64,000 bases of DNA from Caulobacter flavus (lineage in GTDB: Bacteria; Pseudomonadota; Alphaproteobacteria; Caulobacterales; Caulobacteraceae): positions 5,430,001 to 5,494,000 of the forward strand of contig NZ_CP026100.1 of NCBI RefSeq assembly GCF_003722335.1, given 5' to 3'. Position numbers and translations under genes: made by a program. Positions 10,733 to 20,793 of the stretch are shown piece by piece. Under the pieces are notes generated by a model, which searched no databases, had not been told where the DNA came from, and was given only the letters and a program-made list of their open reading frames with translations. Every line of letters begins with the position of its first letter. The first letter of the stretch is position 1.

Positions 10733-11611
10733 TCAAGCCGCCTCGCACAGCACGTCCAGCTGCTGCACGTCGACGGCCACGCTGAGTTCGGAAAGACCCG
10801 GATCGCCGATCACCGTGCCCGACACCGGCAGGGCCTCGGCCGGCGTGCGGGTGGCGGCCACCCGGATCAGGTCCTCGGACTCGGCCAGGCCGTTGGTCGG
10901 ATCGAACTCGGTCCAGCCCAGGTCCGGCAGGAACACCTCGCACCAGGCATGGGTCGCGCCCGCGCCGCGAATGCCGCCATGCGACGGACTGTAGACATAG
11001 CCCGTGGCGAACATCGCCGCGTAGCCTAGCCGCCGCAGCGCCTCGACCATCAGCCAGGCGAAGTCGCGGCAGGTGCCGGCCCCGCGCGCCACGGTCAGCG
11101 CCGGGCTCTGCGTGCCCTCGGCCGAGCGCGCCTGGTACTCGAACTGGTCGTGAATGGTGGCGTTCAGGCGCAGCAGGAAGTCCAGCGCCGGCTCGTCGGG
11201 GCGCTCCATCTGCTCGCGCAGCCAGCGCAGCATAACGCGGTCGGCGTCCTCGGTGGCCGGGCGGATGAAAGGATCCAGCACCGCACGGTCCTCGCGGCCG
11301 TAGACGATCGGCGACACGGTGTGCGGGTCGTCGACCGCCTGGTCCGTCAGCGGCGCGGGGAAGCGGTCGATGACCAGGCGGCTGGTGATGGTCAGGAAGT
11401 CGGCCTCGCCCTCCGGCTGGAAAGTGCAGACGCAGTTGCCGCTGGCGTCGTAGCTCCAGCGCATCGGGCCGGGCAGCGAGGTGGCCAGCGAGGCCTCGAC
11501 GATGCGGATGGCGTGGCTGTCGCGAGGCCGGATCAGCAGCCTGTGCGGCCCGAACGCCACCGGGCGTTCGTAGCTGTAACGGGTCTCGTGGGTGATGCCG
11601 AGCCGAGCCAT
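10733..11611 (-). CDS. Transglutaminase-like cysteine protease-fold protein
   Basis: 292-residue cytoplasmic protein with the bacterial transglutaminase-like layout. An N-terminal beta domain (ITHETRYSYERPVAFGPHRLLIRPR) is followed by a catalytic core with Cys181 in GAGTCRDFA, His221 in ATHAWCEVF and Asp237 in FDPTNG, so the triad is intact. Such proteins are thought to be proteases or amidases; partners are often alpha-E and circularly permuted ATP-grasp proteins, which are absent here. No signal peptide is visible. Confidence 0.85.
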   Translation of the reverse strand: MARLGITHETRYSYERPVAFGPHRLLIRPRDSHAIRIVEASLATSLPGPMRWSYDASGNCVCTFQPEGEADFLTITSRLVIDRFPAPLTDQAVDDPHTVSPIVYGREDRAVLDPFIRPATEDADRVMLRWLREQMERPDEPALDFLLRLNATIHDQFEYQARSAEGTQSPALTVARGAGTCRDFAWLMVEALRRLGYAAMFATGYVYSPSHGGIRGAGATHAWCEVFLPDLGWTEFDPTNGLAESEDLIRVAATRTPAEALPVSGTVIGDPGLSELSVAVDVQQLDVLCEAA

Positions 11612-11709
11612 GGGGCCACCTTAACCCCCAGCCCCGGCGATCGTTCCTCACATGCCGGTGATTCGTGCAGGTGATCGCAAGTAGAGCTCGTGCGCGCTCG
11701 TGCAAACCA

Positions 11710-11818
11710 GATCCTCCCCCCTCCGGGGGAGGTGGCCCAGAGGGGCCGGAGGGGCAAGCGCGGCGGGTACAGCCCCTCAGTCGCTTCGCGACAGCTCCCC
11801 CAGAGGGGGAGCATCTAG
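11710..11818. repeat. GC-rich dispersed intergenic repeat, copy 1
   Basis: About 110 bp with a 5' part of CCTCCCCC/GGGGGAGG, a middle GGCC-rich hairpin, then AGTCGCTTCGCGACAGCTCC and CCCCAGAGGGGGAGCATCT. The same architecture recurs at 52191-52295 and in pieces at 41609-41762 and 42299-42506. It fills the gap between two minus-strand genes (tetR and the transglutaminase-like gene). Confidence 0.65.
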
Positions 11819-11820
11819 TT

Positions 11821-12489
11821 TCAAGCCGCGAAGCCCGCCTCGGCGAAGCCCAGCATCCGCTCCAGCAGCGACACCACGTCGGCCTCGCTGGTCTGGCCTT
11901 CCGACAGCACGTTCAGCCGGTCGAACTCGGCGAAGCGGTTGTTGTGCAGCATGCCCAGGGTGAAGTGCAGCCGCCAGTAGACGTCTTCCGGCGACAGGTC
12001 GGGGCGGGCCTTCAGGAGGGCGTCGGAGAAACGGCGCAGGTGCGAGACGTCGGTCTTCAGCACCTGGCGGATCTCGTCGGTGCCCTCGCTGCGGGCGCGG
12101 ATCAGGAACTGCAGCGAGATGCGGCGCTCGTGGTCGGGGGCCAGCCAGCGCAGCGGCGGGGTCAGCAGGGCGGCCAGGATCTCGCGCACGGGCGGCGCGC
12201 CCTCGTTGCGGTCGTTGGCCTCGTGCAGCATCCGGGCCCGCTCGCGGTTGAGCTCGGCCGTGCGGCGCTTGAAGATCTCGAACAGCAGGGCGTCCTTGGA
12301 GCCGAAGTGATAGTTCACCGACGCCAGATTCACGCCCGCCGCGGCGGTGATGTCGCGCACCGACACGTTCTGGAAGCCGTGCAGCGCGAACAGCCGCTCG
12401 GCCGCCGTGAACACCAGGTTCTTGGTGACGGCTTCGGTTTCCTGCGCCTCGACGTCCTGGCCGGCGGCGATCTCGGTGGTCGAACTCAA
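11821..12489 (-). CDS. TetR-family transcriptional regulator
   Basis: 222-residue one-component repressor. The N-terminal helix-turn-helix is in VRDITAAAGVNLASVNYHFG with the usual following SKDALLFEIF; the C-terminal helical domain resembles the CecR/YbiH group. The proposed TTG start at 12489 has AAAGGGG nine bases upstream. An earlier TTG at 12552 is possible, but its extra residues (MTLAPNSNACKGSLG) look like promoter sequence. The gene is divergent from the MFS-HlyD-OMF efflux operon, so it most likely represses that operon and itself (inference). Confidence 0.88.
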   Translation of the reverse strand: MSSTTEIAAGQDVEAQETEAVTKNLVFTAAERLFALHGFQNVSVRDITAAAGVNLASVNYHFGSKDALLFEIFKRRTAELNRERARMLHEANDRNEGAPPVREILAALLTPPLRWLAPDHERRISLQFLIRARSEGTDEIRQVLKTDVSHLRRFSDALLKARPDLSPEDVYWRLHFTLGMLHNNRFAEFDRLNVLSEGQTSEADVVSLLERMLGFAEAGFAA

Positions 12490-12680
12490 GACTTCAATCC
12501 CCTTTACCCCTAGGGAACCCTTACAAGCGTTCGAATTTGGCGCAAGCGTCAAGATGAGCCGATGTCTGAGGAATTTCGTTCAAGACGCGCCGCGGCCACG
12601 CACCCATGCCTGCGACCAGACGGCGTTTGACCGACGACGCGGCGCATCCCACAGTGACGCCGTCAGCACCAAGAGGCGCG

Positions 12681-14366
12681 ATGCCCCGGCACGGCGAGAC
12701 GATCGGCCAGACCCCGGATTGGCTGCCGCACGAGCGGCCAATGATCCCCGGCTCGCCCTCGACGCCCGACTTCCCCCTGCCCTTCCGCATCGTCCACGCG
12801 CTGATCTCGGTCCTGATCGGCGTGACCGGCTCGCTGGGCACGGCGCTGATCTCGGTCAACCTGCCGGCCATCCAGGGCTCGCTGGGCCTGACCCCCACAC
12901 AGGGGGCCTGGCTGACCACGATCTACGTGATGACCAACATCTCGATGAACCTGCTGCTGGTGAAGTACCGCCAGCAGTTCGGCATCCGCCGGTTCACCCT
13001 GGTGTTCCTGAGCCTCTACACGGTGGCGGCGTTCGCCCACCTGTTCCTCGACAACTATCCGATGGCCCTGGTCCTGCGGGCGATCAGCGGCGTCGGCGCC
13101 GCGGCGCTCAGCGCGCTGGCCATGTTCTACATGCTGCAGGCCTTCCCGGCCTCGTTCCGCATGGGAGCGCTGGTGCTCGGCGTCGGCGTCTCGCAGCTGG
13201 GCGCGCCGCTGGCCCGGGTGATCTCCACCGGCCTGCTCGACGCCGCCTACTGGCATGGGCTCTACGCGCTGGAAGCGTGCCTGGCCGCCGCGTGCCTGGC
13301 CGCCGTGCTGCTGTTTCGCCTGCCGCACGGGGTGCGCATCCACGTCTTCGAGAAGACCGACGTCCTGACCTTCGCCCTGCTGGGCGGGGGTCTTGGCCTG
13401 GTCGTCGCAGTGCTGGGCCTGGGCCGTATCGTCTGGTGGTTCGAGGCCCCGTGGCTCGGTTGGTGTCTGGCCGCCGCCGTGGTGATGATCGCCATCGCCT
13501 CGCTGGTCGAGCATGGCCGGGTCCACCCGTTGATCGACACCCGCTGGGTGGCCACCGGCGCCTTCCTGCGCTTCTGCCTGAACATCGCCCTGGTGCGGCT
13601 GATCCTCTCCGAGCAGAGCGTCGGCGCCGCCGGCCTGATGAACGCGCTGGGCCTGGCGGCCGAGCAGCAGCGCTTGCTCTATGGCGTGGTCCTGCTGGCC
13701 ACCGTCGCCGGCGTCGTGGTCAGCGCCACGACCCTCAACCAGAAGACCCTGGCCCCGCAGTTCCTCGGCTCGATCCTGCTGATCGCCGTCGGCGCCTTCC
13801 TCGACGCCCGCGCCACGGTGCTGACCGCGCCGGTGAACCTCTATCTCAGCCAGGCCCTGCTGGCCTTCGCCGCCGCCATGTTCCTGGGACCGGCCTTCAT
13901 GTTCGGCATCGGCCAGTTGCTGACCCGAGGCCTGGGCTCGATCATCACCTTCTCGGTGATGTTCGGCGTCGCCCAGAACCTGGGCGGCCTCTTCGGCGCC
14001 TCGCTGCTGGGCACGCTGCAGACCGTGCGCGCCCAGCACCACGCCGTCTATCTGGCCGAGCACCTTACCGGATCGGATCCCGCCGTCGCCGCCACGCTGC
14101 AGGCCTATGGCGGGGCCTACGCCTCGACCCAGGTCGACCCGGCCTTCCGCGCCGCCGACGGCGTGGCCCTGCTGACCCAGCAGTTGACCCAGCAGGCCAA
14201 CATCCTGGCCTTCAACGACGTCTTCCGGGTGATCGGGATCATCGCCGTCGCCCAGTTCTTCTACGCCGCCCTGCTGTTCGTGCTGCTGGCCGTGCGCATG
14301 AAGCGCCAGGCCGCCGCCCCGACACCGCCCCCGACACCATCCAAGCCCGCTTCGGAACCCGCATGA
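12681..14366 (+). CDS. MFS transporter, DHA2 (EmrB/QacA) family
   Basis: Inner-membrane drug:proton antiporter of about 561 residues with 14 predicted membrane helices, starting at FRIVHALISVLIGVTG. The family region after the first helix is present (INLPAIQGSLGLTPTQGAWLTTIY in form), as is the helix-5 antiporter region GVGVSQLGAPLARVI. ATG 12681 has AGAGG just upstream; an ATG at 12606 would add 25 polar residues and lacks a clear site. The stop overlaps the HlyD start as ATGA, so the two are translationally coupled. Confidence 0.9.
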   Translation: MPRHGETIGQTPDWLPHERPMIPGSPSTPDFPLPFRIVHALISVLIGVTGSLGTALISVNLPAIQGSLGLTPTQGAWLTTIYVMTNISMNLLLVKYRQQFGIRRFTLVFLSLYTVAAFAHLFLDNYPMALVLRAISGVGAAALSALAMFYMLQAFPASFRMGALVLGVGVSQLGAPLARVISTGLLDAAYWHGLYALEACLAAACLAAVLLFRLPHGVRIHVFEKTDVLTFALLGGGLGLVVAVLGLGRIVWWFEAPWLGWCLAAAVVMIAIASLVEHGRVHPLIDTRWVATGAFLRFCLNIALVRLILSEQSVGAAGLMNALGLAAEQQRLLYGVVLLATVAGVVVSATTLNQKTLAPQFLGSILLIAVGAFLDARATVLTAPVNLYLSQALLAFAAAMFLGPAFMFGIGQLLTRGLGSIITFSVMFGVAQNLGGLFGASLLGTLQTVRAQHHAVYLAEHLTGSDPAVAATLQAYGGAYASTQVDPAFRAADGVALLTQQLTQQANILAFNDVFRVIGIIAVAQFFYAALLFVLLAVRMKRQAAAPTPPPTPSKPASEPA

Positions 14367-15505
14367 CCGACGCCGCCCCGCCGCCCGCCAGCCCGCCTCC
14401 GCAGCCCGAGGACCGCGCCGCCGCGGCCGCTCCGCCTCCAGCCCGGCCCAAGCCGCCGGGCGTACGGGCCATCGTGCTGGCCGCTCTCGTCACCCTGGTC
14501 GTGGTGCTGCTGATCCTGTTCCTGTGGAAGCTTCCGCCCTTCGCCGGTTCGGTGCAGCGCACCGACAACGCCTATGTGCGCGGCCAGGTGACGGTGATCG
14601 CGCCGCAGCTCAGCGGCTACGTCACCAAGGTGCTGGTGCAGGACTTCCAGGCCGTGCGCGCCGGCCAGCCGCTGGTCGAGATCGACCGCCGCATCTATGG
14701 CCAGCGCCTCGACCAGGCTCGCGCCACCCTGGCCGCCCGCGAGGCGGACCTGGCCAACTCGACCCAGGCCCAGGCCTCGCGCGAGGCCGCCCTGGCCGCC
14801 CGCCACGCCGACATCGGCTCGGCCCAGGCCCAGCTGGAACGCGCCCGCGCCGACATGGCCCGCGTGGCAGACCTGGCCACCGACGGCTCGGTGTCGCTGC
14901 GCGAACGCGACCAGGCCCGCGCCGCCCTGCGCGCCGCCGAGGCCCAGGTGATCGCCGCCCGCGCAGGCCGCGACATCGCCCGCCAGGACGTCCGCTCGGT
15001 CGGCGTCTCGCGCCAGGGACTGGAGGCCGCCGTGGCCGCCGCCCGCGCCGCCCTGCGGCTGGCCGAGATCGACATGGACAACACCCTGGTCCGGGCCCCC
15101 ACCGACGGACAGCTGGGCCAGATCGGCGTGCGCCAGGGCCAGTTCGTCACCGCCGGCACGCAGCTGGTCTCGCTGGTGCCCCCGCAGCGCTGGATCATCG
15201 CCAACTTCAAGGAGCGGCAGGCCGGCCGAATGCGTCCCGGCCAGCCCGCCAGCGTCACGGTCGACGCCCTGGGCGACCGGCGCTTCCATGGCCGCATCGA
15301 GCAGATCTCGCCCGCCACCGGCTCGGAGTTCAGCATCCTGCCGGCCCAGAACGCCACCGGCAACTTCACCAAGATCGCCCAGCGCCTGCCGGTGCGCATC
15401 GTGCTCGACGCCGGCCAGCCGGACCTGGTCCGGCTGCGCCCCGGCATGTCGGTCGAGGCGCAGGTCGACCTGGCCAAAGGCCCGCGCGAGGGGGAGCGCC
15501 GCTGA
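14363..15505 (+). CDS. HlyD/EmrA-type membrane fusion protein
   Basis: Periplasmic adaptor of 380 residues linking the MFS pump to the outer-membrane factor. It has a proline-rich cytoplasmic tail, one membrane helix (AIVLAALVTLVVVLLILFLW), then RTDNAYVRGQVTVIAPQLSGYV, the lipoyl/barrel signature of EmrA. A long alanine/arginine-rich coiled coil covers about residues 110-240, followed by LVRAPTDGQLG and the C-terminal barrel. The start overlaps the MFS stop (ATGA), and the stop overlaps the next start (TGATG). Confidence 0.93.
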   Translation: MTDAAPPPASPPPQPEDRAAAAAPPPARPKPPGVRAIVLAALVTLVVVLLILFLWKLPPFAGSVQRTDNAYVRGQVTVIAPQLSGYVTKVLVQDFQAVRAGQPLVEIDRRIYGQRLDQARATLAAREADLANSTQAQASREAALAARHADIGSAQAQLERARADMARVADLATDGSVSLRERDQARAALRAAEAQVIAARAGRDIARQDVRSVGVSRQGLEAAVAAARAALRLAEIDMDNTLVRAPTDGQLGQIGVRQGQFVTAGTQLVSLVPPQRWIIANFKERQAGRMRPGQPASVTVDALGDRRFHGRIEQISPATGSEFSILPAQNATGNFTKIAQRLPVRIVLDAGQPDLVRLRPGMSVEAQVDLAKGPREGERR

Positions 15506-16878
15506 TGCGCCCGACCCTGTCCGTCCTGGCGACGGCCCTGCTGCTGGGCGCCTGCGCCACGCCGGGACCCAAGACCGCGCCACCGCCGGAAGCCGCCGTG
15601 ACGCCGCCCTCCGCCTGGCGCGCCGACGCGCCCTCCGGCCAGGACGTCCTCGCCGCCGACTGGTGGAAGACCTTCGGCGATCCGCGCCTCTCCGGCCTCG
15701 TGGCTGCCGCCCTGGCGCGCAACGCCGACCTGGGGATCGCCGAGGCGCGAGTGCGCGAGGCCGAGGGGCTGGCCGCCCAGTCCCGCGCGGCGCTCCTGCC
15801 GACGCTGAACGCCACGGGCGGGGTGCAGAAGCAGCGCGAGCTGTCGGCCTTCGGTACGGCGGCCGAGCCCCTGGCCGCCCAGGCCCAGCTCCAGGCCGCC
15901 TATGAGATCGACCTGTGGGGTCGGCTGCGGGCTGGCGACGCCGCCGCCCGCGCCAGCCTGCAGGCCAGCCGCCACGCCCGCGACGCCGCGCGCCTGTCGG
16001 TGGCCGCCGCCACCGCCCGCGCCTATGTCTCCCTGACCTCGCTGGACGCCCAGCTGGCCACCGCCCGCGCCACGCTGGTCTCGCGGCAGGAGGCCACGGA
16101 CCGCGCTCGTCGCCGCGCGCAACAGGGCCTGACCTCCAATCTGGAACTGCGCCAGGCCGAAGGCGAGCTCGAGGCGGCCGCCCAGCGCGTGCCCGCGCTA
16201 GAACTGGCCGTCCGCAGGCAAGAGGCGGGCCTGGCCCTGCTGGTCGGCGAGGACGGCGCCGGGCCGATCGCCCGCGGCGGGCTCGAGGCCCTGGCCGTGC
16301 CGCAGCCGGCAGCGCCCCTGCCGTGGGCCCTGCTGGCCCGCCGGCCCGACGTCGCCCAGGCCGAGGCCAGCCTCGCGGCGGCCGACGCCAGCCTTGCGGC
16401 GGCGCGAGCGGCCTTCCTGCCCCAGGTGCGGCTGTCGGCCGCCGCCGGCGGCCTGCAGGTCCAGCACCTGGACCCGCTGAGCATCTGGAGCGCGGGCGGC
16501 AGCGTGCTGGCCCCGATCTTCGACGGCGGTCGTCTGCGCGGCGCCTCGGACGCCGCCGCCGCCCGCCGCGACCAGGCCGCCTTCGCCTATCGCAAGGCCG
16601 CCCAGACGGCTTTCAACGAGGTCGAGAGCGCGCTGGAGGGGCAAGGCCGCCTCACCGAGCAGGAAGACCACGCCCGCCTGCAGCGCGCCGCCGCCGCCCG
16701 CACGCTGGATCACGCCCGCAAGCGCTACCAGGCTGGCTACGTCGCCTATCTCGAGGAACTGGACGCCCAACGCGGCCTGCTGGCCACCGAGCTTGCGCTG
16801 TCGCAGGTGCGCGAGGCCCGCCTGCTCAACGCCGTGGCGCTGTATCAGGCGCTGGGCGGCGGATGGACAGGGCCTTAG
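15505..16878 (+). CDS. Outer-membrane efflux lipoprotein, NodT/OprM family
   Basis: 457-residue TolC-like channel that completes the tripartite pump. The signal sequence ends in the lipobox LLLGACA with the lipidated cysteine at about residue 18. Two outer-membrane-factor repeats follow, with family motifs DWWKTFGDPRLSGLV, YEIDLWGRLRAGDAAAR, LLARRPDVAQAEASL and PIFDGGRLR. Its start overlaps the HlyD stop codon. The operon order MFS-HlyD-OMF with a divergent TetR gene is typical of drug-efflux systems; the drug is unknown. Confidence 0.93.
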   Translation: MRPTLSVLATALLLGACATPGPKTAPPPEAAVTPPSAWRADAPSGQDVLAADWWKTFGDPRLSGLVAAALARNADLGIAEARVREAEGLAAQSRAALLPTLNATGGVQKQRELSAFGTAAEPLAAQAQLQAAYEIDLWGRLRAGDAAARASLQASRHARDAARLSVAAATARAYVSLTSLDAQLATARATLVSRQEATDRARRRAQQGLTSNLELRQAEGELEAAAQRVPALELAVRRQEAGLALLVGEDGAGPIARGGLEALAVPQPAAPLPWALLARRPDVAQAEASLAAADASLAAARAAFLPQVRLSAAAGGLQVQHLDPLSIWSAGGSVLAPIFDGGRLRGASDAAAARRDQAAFAYRKAAQTAFNEVESALEGQGRLTEQEDHARLQRAAAARTLDHARKRYQAGYVAYLEELDAQRGLLATELALSQVREARLLNAVALYQALGGGWTGP

Positions 16879-17085
16879 GGGATCTTCCGTCGTCATCCAG
16901 GCCAGGGGCCGCGCGCCAGACCCGCGCCCCTGGGACCGAGGCCCGGCCGTTGCTGGCGGCGAGCGCTTGTAGCGACGACCGCGCCTGGTCGCCCGGTTTC
17001 GGGCTCTTGCGCCCGTGTGCGTAGCCTCAGGGCATCGTCCGGTCGTCGCACGAAATGGGATGAACTGGGTCGCCGCCTGGCGACC

Positions 17086-17319
17086 TCAGTCGAGGAACAG
17101 CGCCGATTCGGGGCTGATGCGGTCGGTTCCCGGCTCGACGCCCAGCACGTCGGCGGCGAGCACGCGCACGATGAGGCCCAGCACGTCCAGCTTCTCGGCG
17201 CCCTCGGCCACGGCATAGGCCGGCAGCAGGTCGGCGAATCCCAGCAGTCCGGCCACGTCCAGCGCGGCGGCCGCCAACTGTTCTTCGGTCGGAACGATTC
17301 CCATAGCTCCGTCAGCCAT
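17086..17319 (-). CDS. Hypothetical protein (77 aa)
   Basis: Short acidic, alanine/leucine-rich protein, MADGAMGIVPTEEQLAAAA, predicted to be helical, ending GTDRISPESALFLD. GGGAGG lies about six bases before the ATG. The last residues resemble the start of an acyl-carrier-like helix, but no DSL serine motif is complete, so I do not claim that family. It is a monocistronic minus-strand gene 3' of the efflux operon and convergent with it. Confidence 0.6.
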   Translation of the reverse strand: MADGAMGIVPTEEQLAAAALDVAGLLGFADLLPAYAVAEGAEKLDVLGLIVRVLAADVLGVEPGTDRISPESALFLD

Positions 17320-17604
17320 TGCTTCCTCCCCGATCTCGCTCCGCGCCGCGACGCGGGCCCGCTCAAGCGGCGGTGTCGTGAACGCCACCGTACGCCCGTT
17401 CCACGGGACTTGGCTATGGTCCGTGCAAGTGCGCGACGATCCGTCCCAGAGCGCCGGCCGCCGCGCCCGAAAACCCTCCCACGCGCCCTTGCGTCCGGCC
17501 ATGTGGCGGTTCGCCGCCGCGACCGTTCGGCGCGGCCGGACAGCTTGGCCAGGCCTGGAAACGAAAAAGGCCCGGCGTCGCCGCCGGGCCTCTTCATCGT
17601 CTCG

Positions 17605-17681
17605 TGGTACCACCTCTCGGGCTCGAACCGAGGACCTCTAGATCCACAATCTAGCGCTCTAACCAACTGAGCTAAGGCGGC
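17605..17681 (-). tRNA. tRNA-His (GTG)
   Basis: A cloverleaf folds on the minus strand with anticodon GTG in the loop ATTGTGGAT and the T-arm sequence GGTTCGAGCC. The acceptor stem is GCCGCCT/AGGTGGT, with A73 and an encoded CCA. The base before position 1 is A, so the usual G-1 of tRNA-His is not encoded. This matches the alphaproteobacterial form, which has lost G-1 and uses A73. Confidence 0.95.
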
Positions 17682-17809
17682 TCCGCGAGAGGCGTGTTCT
17701 TAGTCGGACCCGCCTTCCGGATCAAGCGGCGAAAAGGCCCCTCGGACAGAAAATTGCACGCCTCGAACGGGCCTTCATCCCGCCCCGCGCTCGCCCTGCC
17801 AGGCGCGCA

Positions 17810-17845
17810 AAGAAAAACGCCCCGGAACCGAAGTTCCGAGGCGTC
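17810..17845 (-). terminator. Rho-independent terminator of exbB-exbD-tonB
   Basis: On the minus strand a 12-bp stem (arms 17833-17844 and 17817-17828, one U-G pair) closes a UUCG tetraloop and is followed by TTTTCTTT. It lies 27 bases past the tonB stop codon. Confidence 0.9.
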
Positions 17846-17871
17846 TTCTTGGGATCGTCCCAGGCCGGTCG

Positions 17872-18612
<741 letters not shown>

Positions 18613-18622
18613 GCATCACCCC

Positions 18623-19057
18623 TCAGCTGTTCTCATCACGGCCCACGAGAGCCACGCTGTAGAACCCATTGTCCTGGAGGGTGTTCATCACCTCCATGAA
18701 CGAGCCGTAGCGCGTCTTTTCGTCAGCACGGATGAAGATGCGCTCCTTCGAAGGGTCGCGTCTGCCGATGTTCTTCGTCAGGTCCTCACCCATCGTGTCA
18801 ATCGAAGTGCGATCGTCGCCGATGTACAGCTGACCGTTTGACTTGATGGAGATGTAGACCGGTTTCGGCGGGTTAGGCGATGCTTTCGCTACCGCCGGCG
18901 GCAGGTTCACTTCGATCGACACGGAGGCCAGCGGGGCCGCCACCATGAAGATGATCAGGAGGACCAGCATGACGTCCACGAAGGGCGTGACGTTGATCTC
19001 GCTGTTCTGTTCGACGTTGAACCTGTCGCCGCCGCCGCCCGAAAGTTTGGCGGCCAT
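18623..19057 (-). CDS. exbD: Biopolymer transport protein ExbD
   Basis: 144-residue inner-membrane component of the TonB motor. It has one N-terminal membrane helix with the conserved aspartate in INVTPFVDVMLVLLIIFMV, which carries protons, then a periplasmic domain (PVYISIKSNGQLYIGDD). It lies five bases after exbB and 10 bases before tonB, so the three are one transcript. Length and motif are typical. Confidence 0.96.
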   Translation of the reverse strand: MAAKLSGGGGDRFNVEQNSEINVTPFVDVMLVLLIIFMVAAPLASVSIEVNLPPAVAKASPNPPKPVYISIKSNGQLYIGDDRTSIDTMGEDLTKNIGRRDPSKERIFIRADEKTRYGSFMEVMNTLQDNGFYSVALVGRDENS

Positions 19058-19062
19058 CGGTC

Positions 19063-19971
19063 TTACGCCCCCTTGTCGAGCTGACGCGAGATAGCGTTCA
19101 TCAGTTCAGCAACGAAACCTTCCGAGCGGGTGCCGAAGGCCGAGATGCGGGTTTGGAAGTAGTTGTAGAAGATAACGGCCGGGATAGCGGCGAACAGACC
19201 GATACCGGTGGCGAGCAGGGCTTCAGCGATACCCGGCGCGACGACGGCGAGGTTGGTCGTGTTGGTGTTCGCGATGCTGATGAACGAGGTCATGATCCCG
19301 TACACGGTGCCGAACAGACCGATGAACGGACCGCCCGAACCCACCGAGGCCAGGAACACCATGCCGCCCGACAGACGCTTGGCGAGCGAGGCTTGCACGG
19401 CGTTGATGGCGTAGGTGGCGCGGGCCAGGGTCGAGTCGCGGTGTTCGCCGCCGACTTGCAGACCGGCTTGACGCGACAGTTCGACTTCTTGGGCGGCCGC
19501 GGCGGCCATGTCGGCCAGCGGGTTGCCTTCGAATTCTTCCGACGAGCCGATGCGGGCGATGTCCGAGATCGAACGGGCGCCGCGGAAGGCTTCCAGGAAC
19601 TGGTCGGTCTGCTTGTTCAGGCTGGCGAACTCGAGGAGCTTGGTGATCAGCAGCACCCACGAGAAGATCGAGGCCAGGATCAGGCCGATCATCACGACCT
19701 TAACGACGATGCCGGCGGCCAGGAACATGCCGACCGGGGTCAGCGAGTGCGACTTCATCTTTTCGGTGGCGGCTTCACCGGCGTCCTCGGCGGGAGCGGC
19801 GTCAGCGGCCGGGGCCGGGGTTTCGGCGGCCGGGGTGGCGGCCGGAGCGGCGGCTTCGGTGGTGGCCGGCGCGGGAGCGGCGGCGTCCTGAGCGAAGGCC
19901 GGGGCGCTCGCCATCAGCGCCATGGCGCCGACGAGAGCGATGAGGGGGGTCTTCCGTTTAATGTCGAGCAT
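19063..19971 (-). CDS. exbB: Biopolymer transport protein ExbB (MotA/TolQ/ExbB family)
   Basis: 302-residue proton-channel subunit of the TonB motor. A signal-peptide-like start (MLDIKRKTPLIALVGAMALMASAPAFA) and an Ala/Pro-rich periplasmic stretch precede the three-helix ExbB core. Core motifs are ALLVTGIG-like EALLATGIGLFAAIPAVIFYNYF and ASVGSGGPFIGLFGTVYGIMTSF. ATG 19971 is chosen because AGGAA lies about ten bases upstream and the signal peptide follows directly. It is the first gene of exbB-exbD-tonB. Confidence 0.95.
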   Translation of the reverse strand: MLDIKRKTPLIALVGAMALMASAPAFAQDAAAPAPATTEAAAPAATPAAETPAPAADAAPAEDAGEAATEKMKSHSLTPVGMFLAAGIVVKVVMIGLILASIFSWVLLITKLLEFASLNKQTDQFLEAFRGARSISDIARIGSSEEFEGNPLADMAAAAAQEVELSRQAGLQVGGEHRDSTLARATYAINAVQASLAKRLSGGMVFLASVGSGGPFIGLFGTVYGIMTSFISIANTNTTNLAVVAPGIAEALLATGIGLFAAIPAVIFYNYFQTRISAFGTRSEGFVAELMNAISRQLDKGA

Positions 19972-20616
19972 CTGTCGCCAGTTCCTGATTGGTCTAGCAC
20001 GTTTGGACCGAGGGTCGTCGCGCGAGAGCGTCTCCACCCTAACTTGAAAAGCCCGCTTTCCCGCCCGATCTCTCGGACGTTGGGCGAACCCGCTTCGCTG
20101 CGCTCGACCCGTTACGCCCGTCCCGGAAGGCTCATGCCCGCCGTGAAGGATCGTTTCGAAGCGCGAGTGACCGGAGCTCCTCTCGAAGCCCAGGCCTTAC
20201 CGCAATGTTAGAATTGCGGCATGGGTCCTTTGGCAACCCCTTTTCGCACCGTCAAGGGGGCCGCTTGGGCATAAATTTACGACAGTCACCCCCGATGAAC
20301 GCCCTTTGCTGCATTGCACAAATGGCAAATCAGGATTTCGGAGCGGTTTTTCCCTACCAAAGGGAATATTGGCGCCGCAGCGCAGCATAACGACAAAACA
20401 GCGATCTTCCGCCGAGTGCGCGCGAGGTGGTCAGATGTCCCTCAAACGAGGCGCCGCAGAATCTCTGTGACCGCTCGCAATTGTCCTCACGGACAAGAAT
20501 CCGTCGCCCGGCCGACTTAAGCTGGAGGCGCGGAGATACGCCTCAACGCCAGCATGACGCGAACCCACGTCGACCCACGCGTCGGGCTTCGATGCTGAGG
20601 AAGAAGAAAACGGTGG
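19972..20616. other. Non-coding gap upstream of exbB
   Basis: No convincing gene is seen in this 645-base stretch. It must hold the exbB promoter and leader on the minus strand. The part from about 20200 to 20390 is clearly more AT-rich than its surroundings and is the likeliest promoter area. I could not find a clear Fur-box or a well-spaced -35/-10 pair. Confidence 0.5.
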
Positions 20617-20692
20617 TGGTGCCTGGGGCCGGAATCGAACCAGCGACACGCGGATTTTCAATCCGCTGCTCTACCAACTGAGCTACCCAGGC
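20617..20692 (-). tRNA. tRNA-Phe (GAA)
   Basis: 76-nt cloverleaf on the minus strand with anticodon GAA in the loop TTGAAAA, acceptor stem GCCTGGG/CCCAGGC, T-arm GGTTCGATTCC, A73 and an encoded CCA. It lies 101 bases beyond yacG on the same strand and may be the 3' end of the infA-maf-rng-yacG transcript. Confidence 0.96.
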
Positions 20693-20793
20693 CCATCGGG
20701 CCGTGAAGCGGTGAAGGCCGCTTCTGGCCTCGCCCGGCGGCGAGGAGGGGGTCTATAGGAGAGCCCGCAGGGCTTGTCCAGCGCCCTTTTCGA

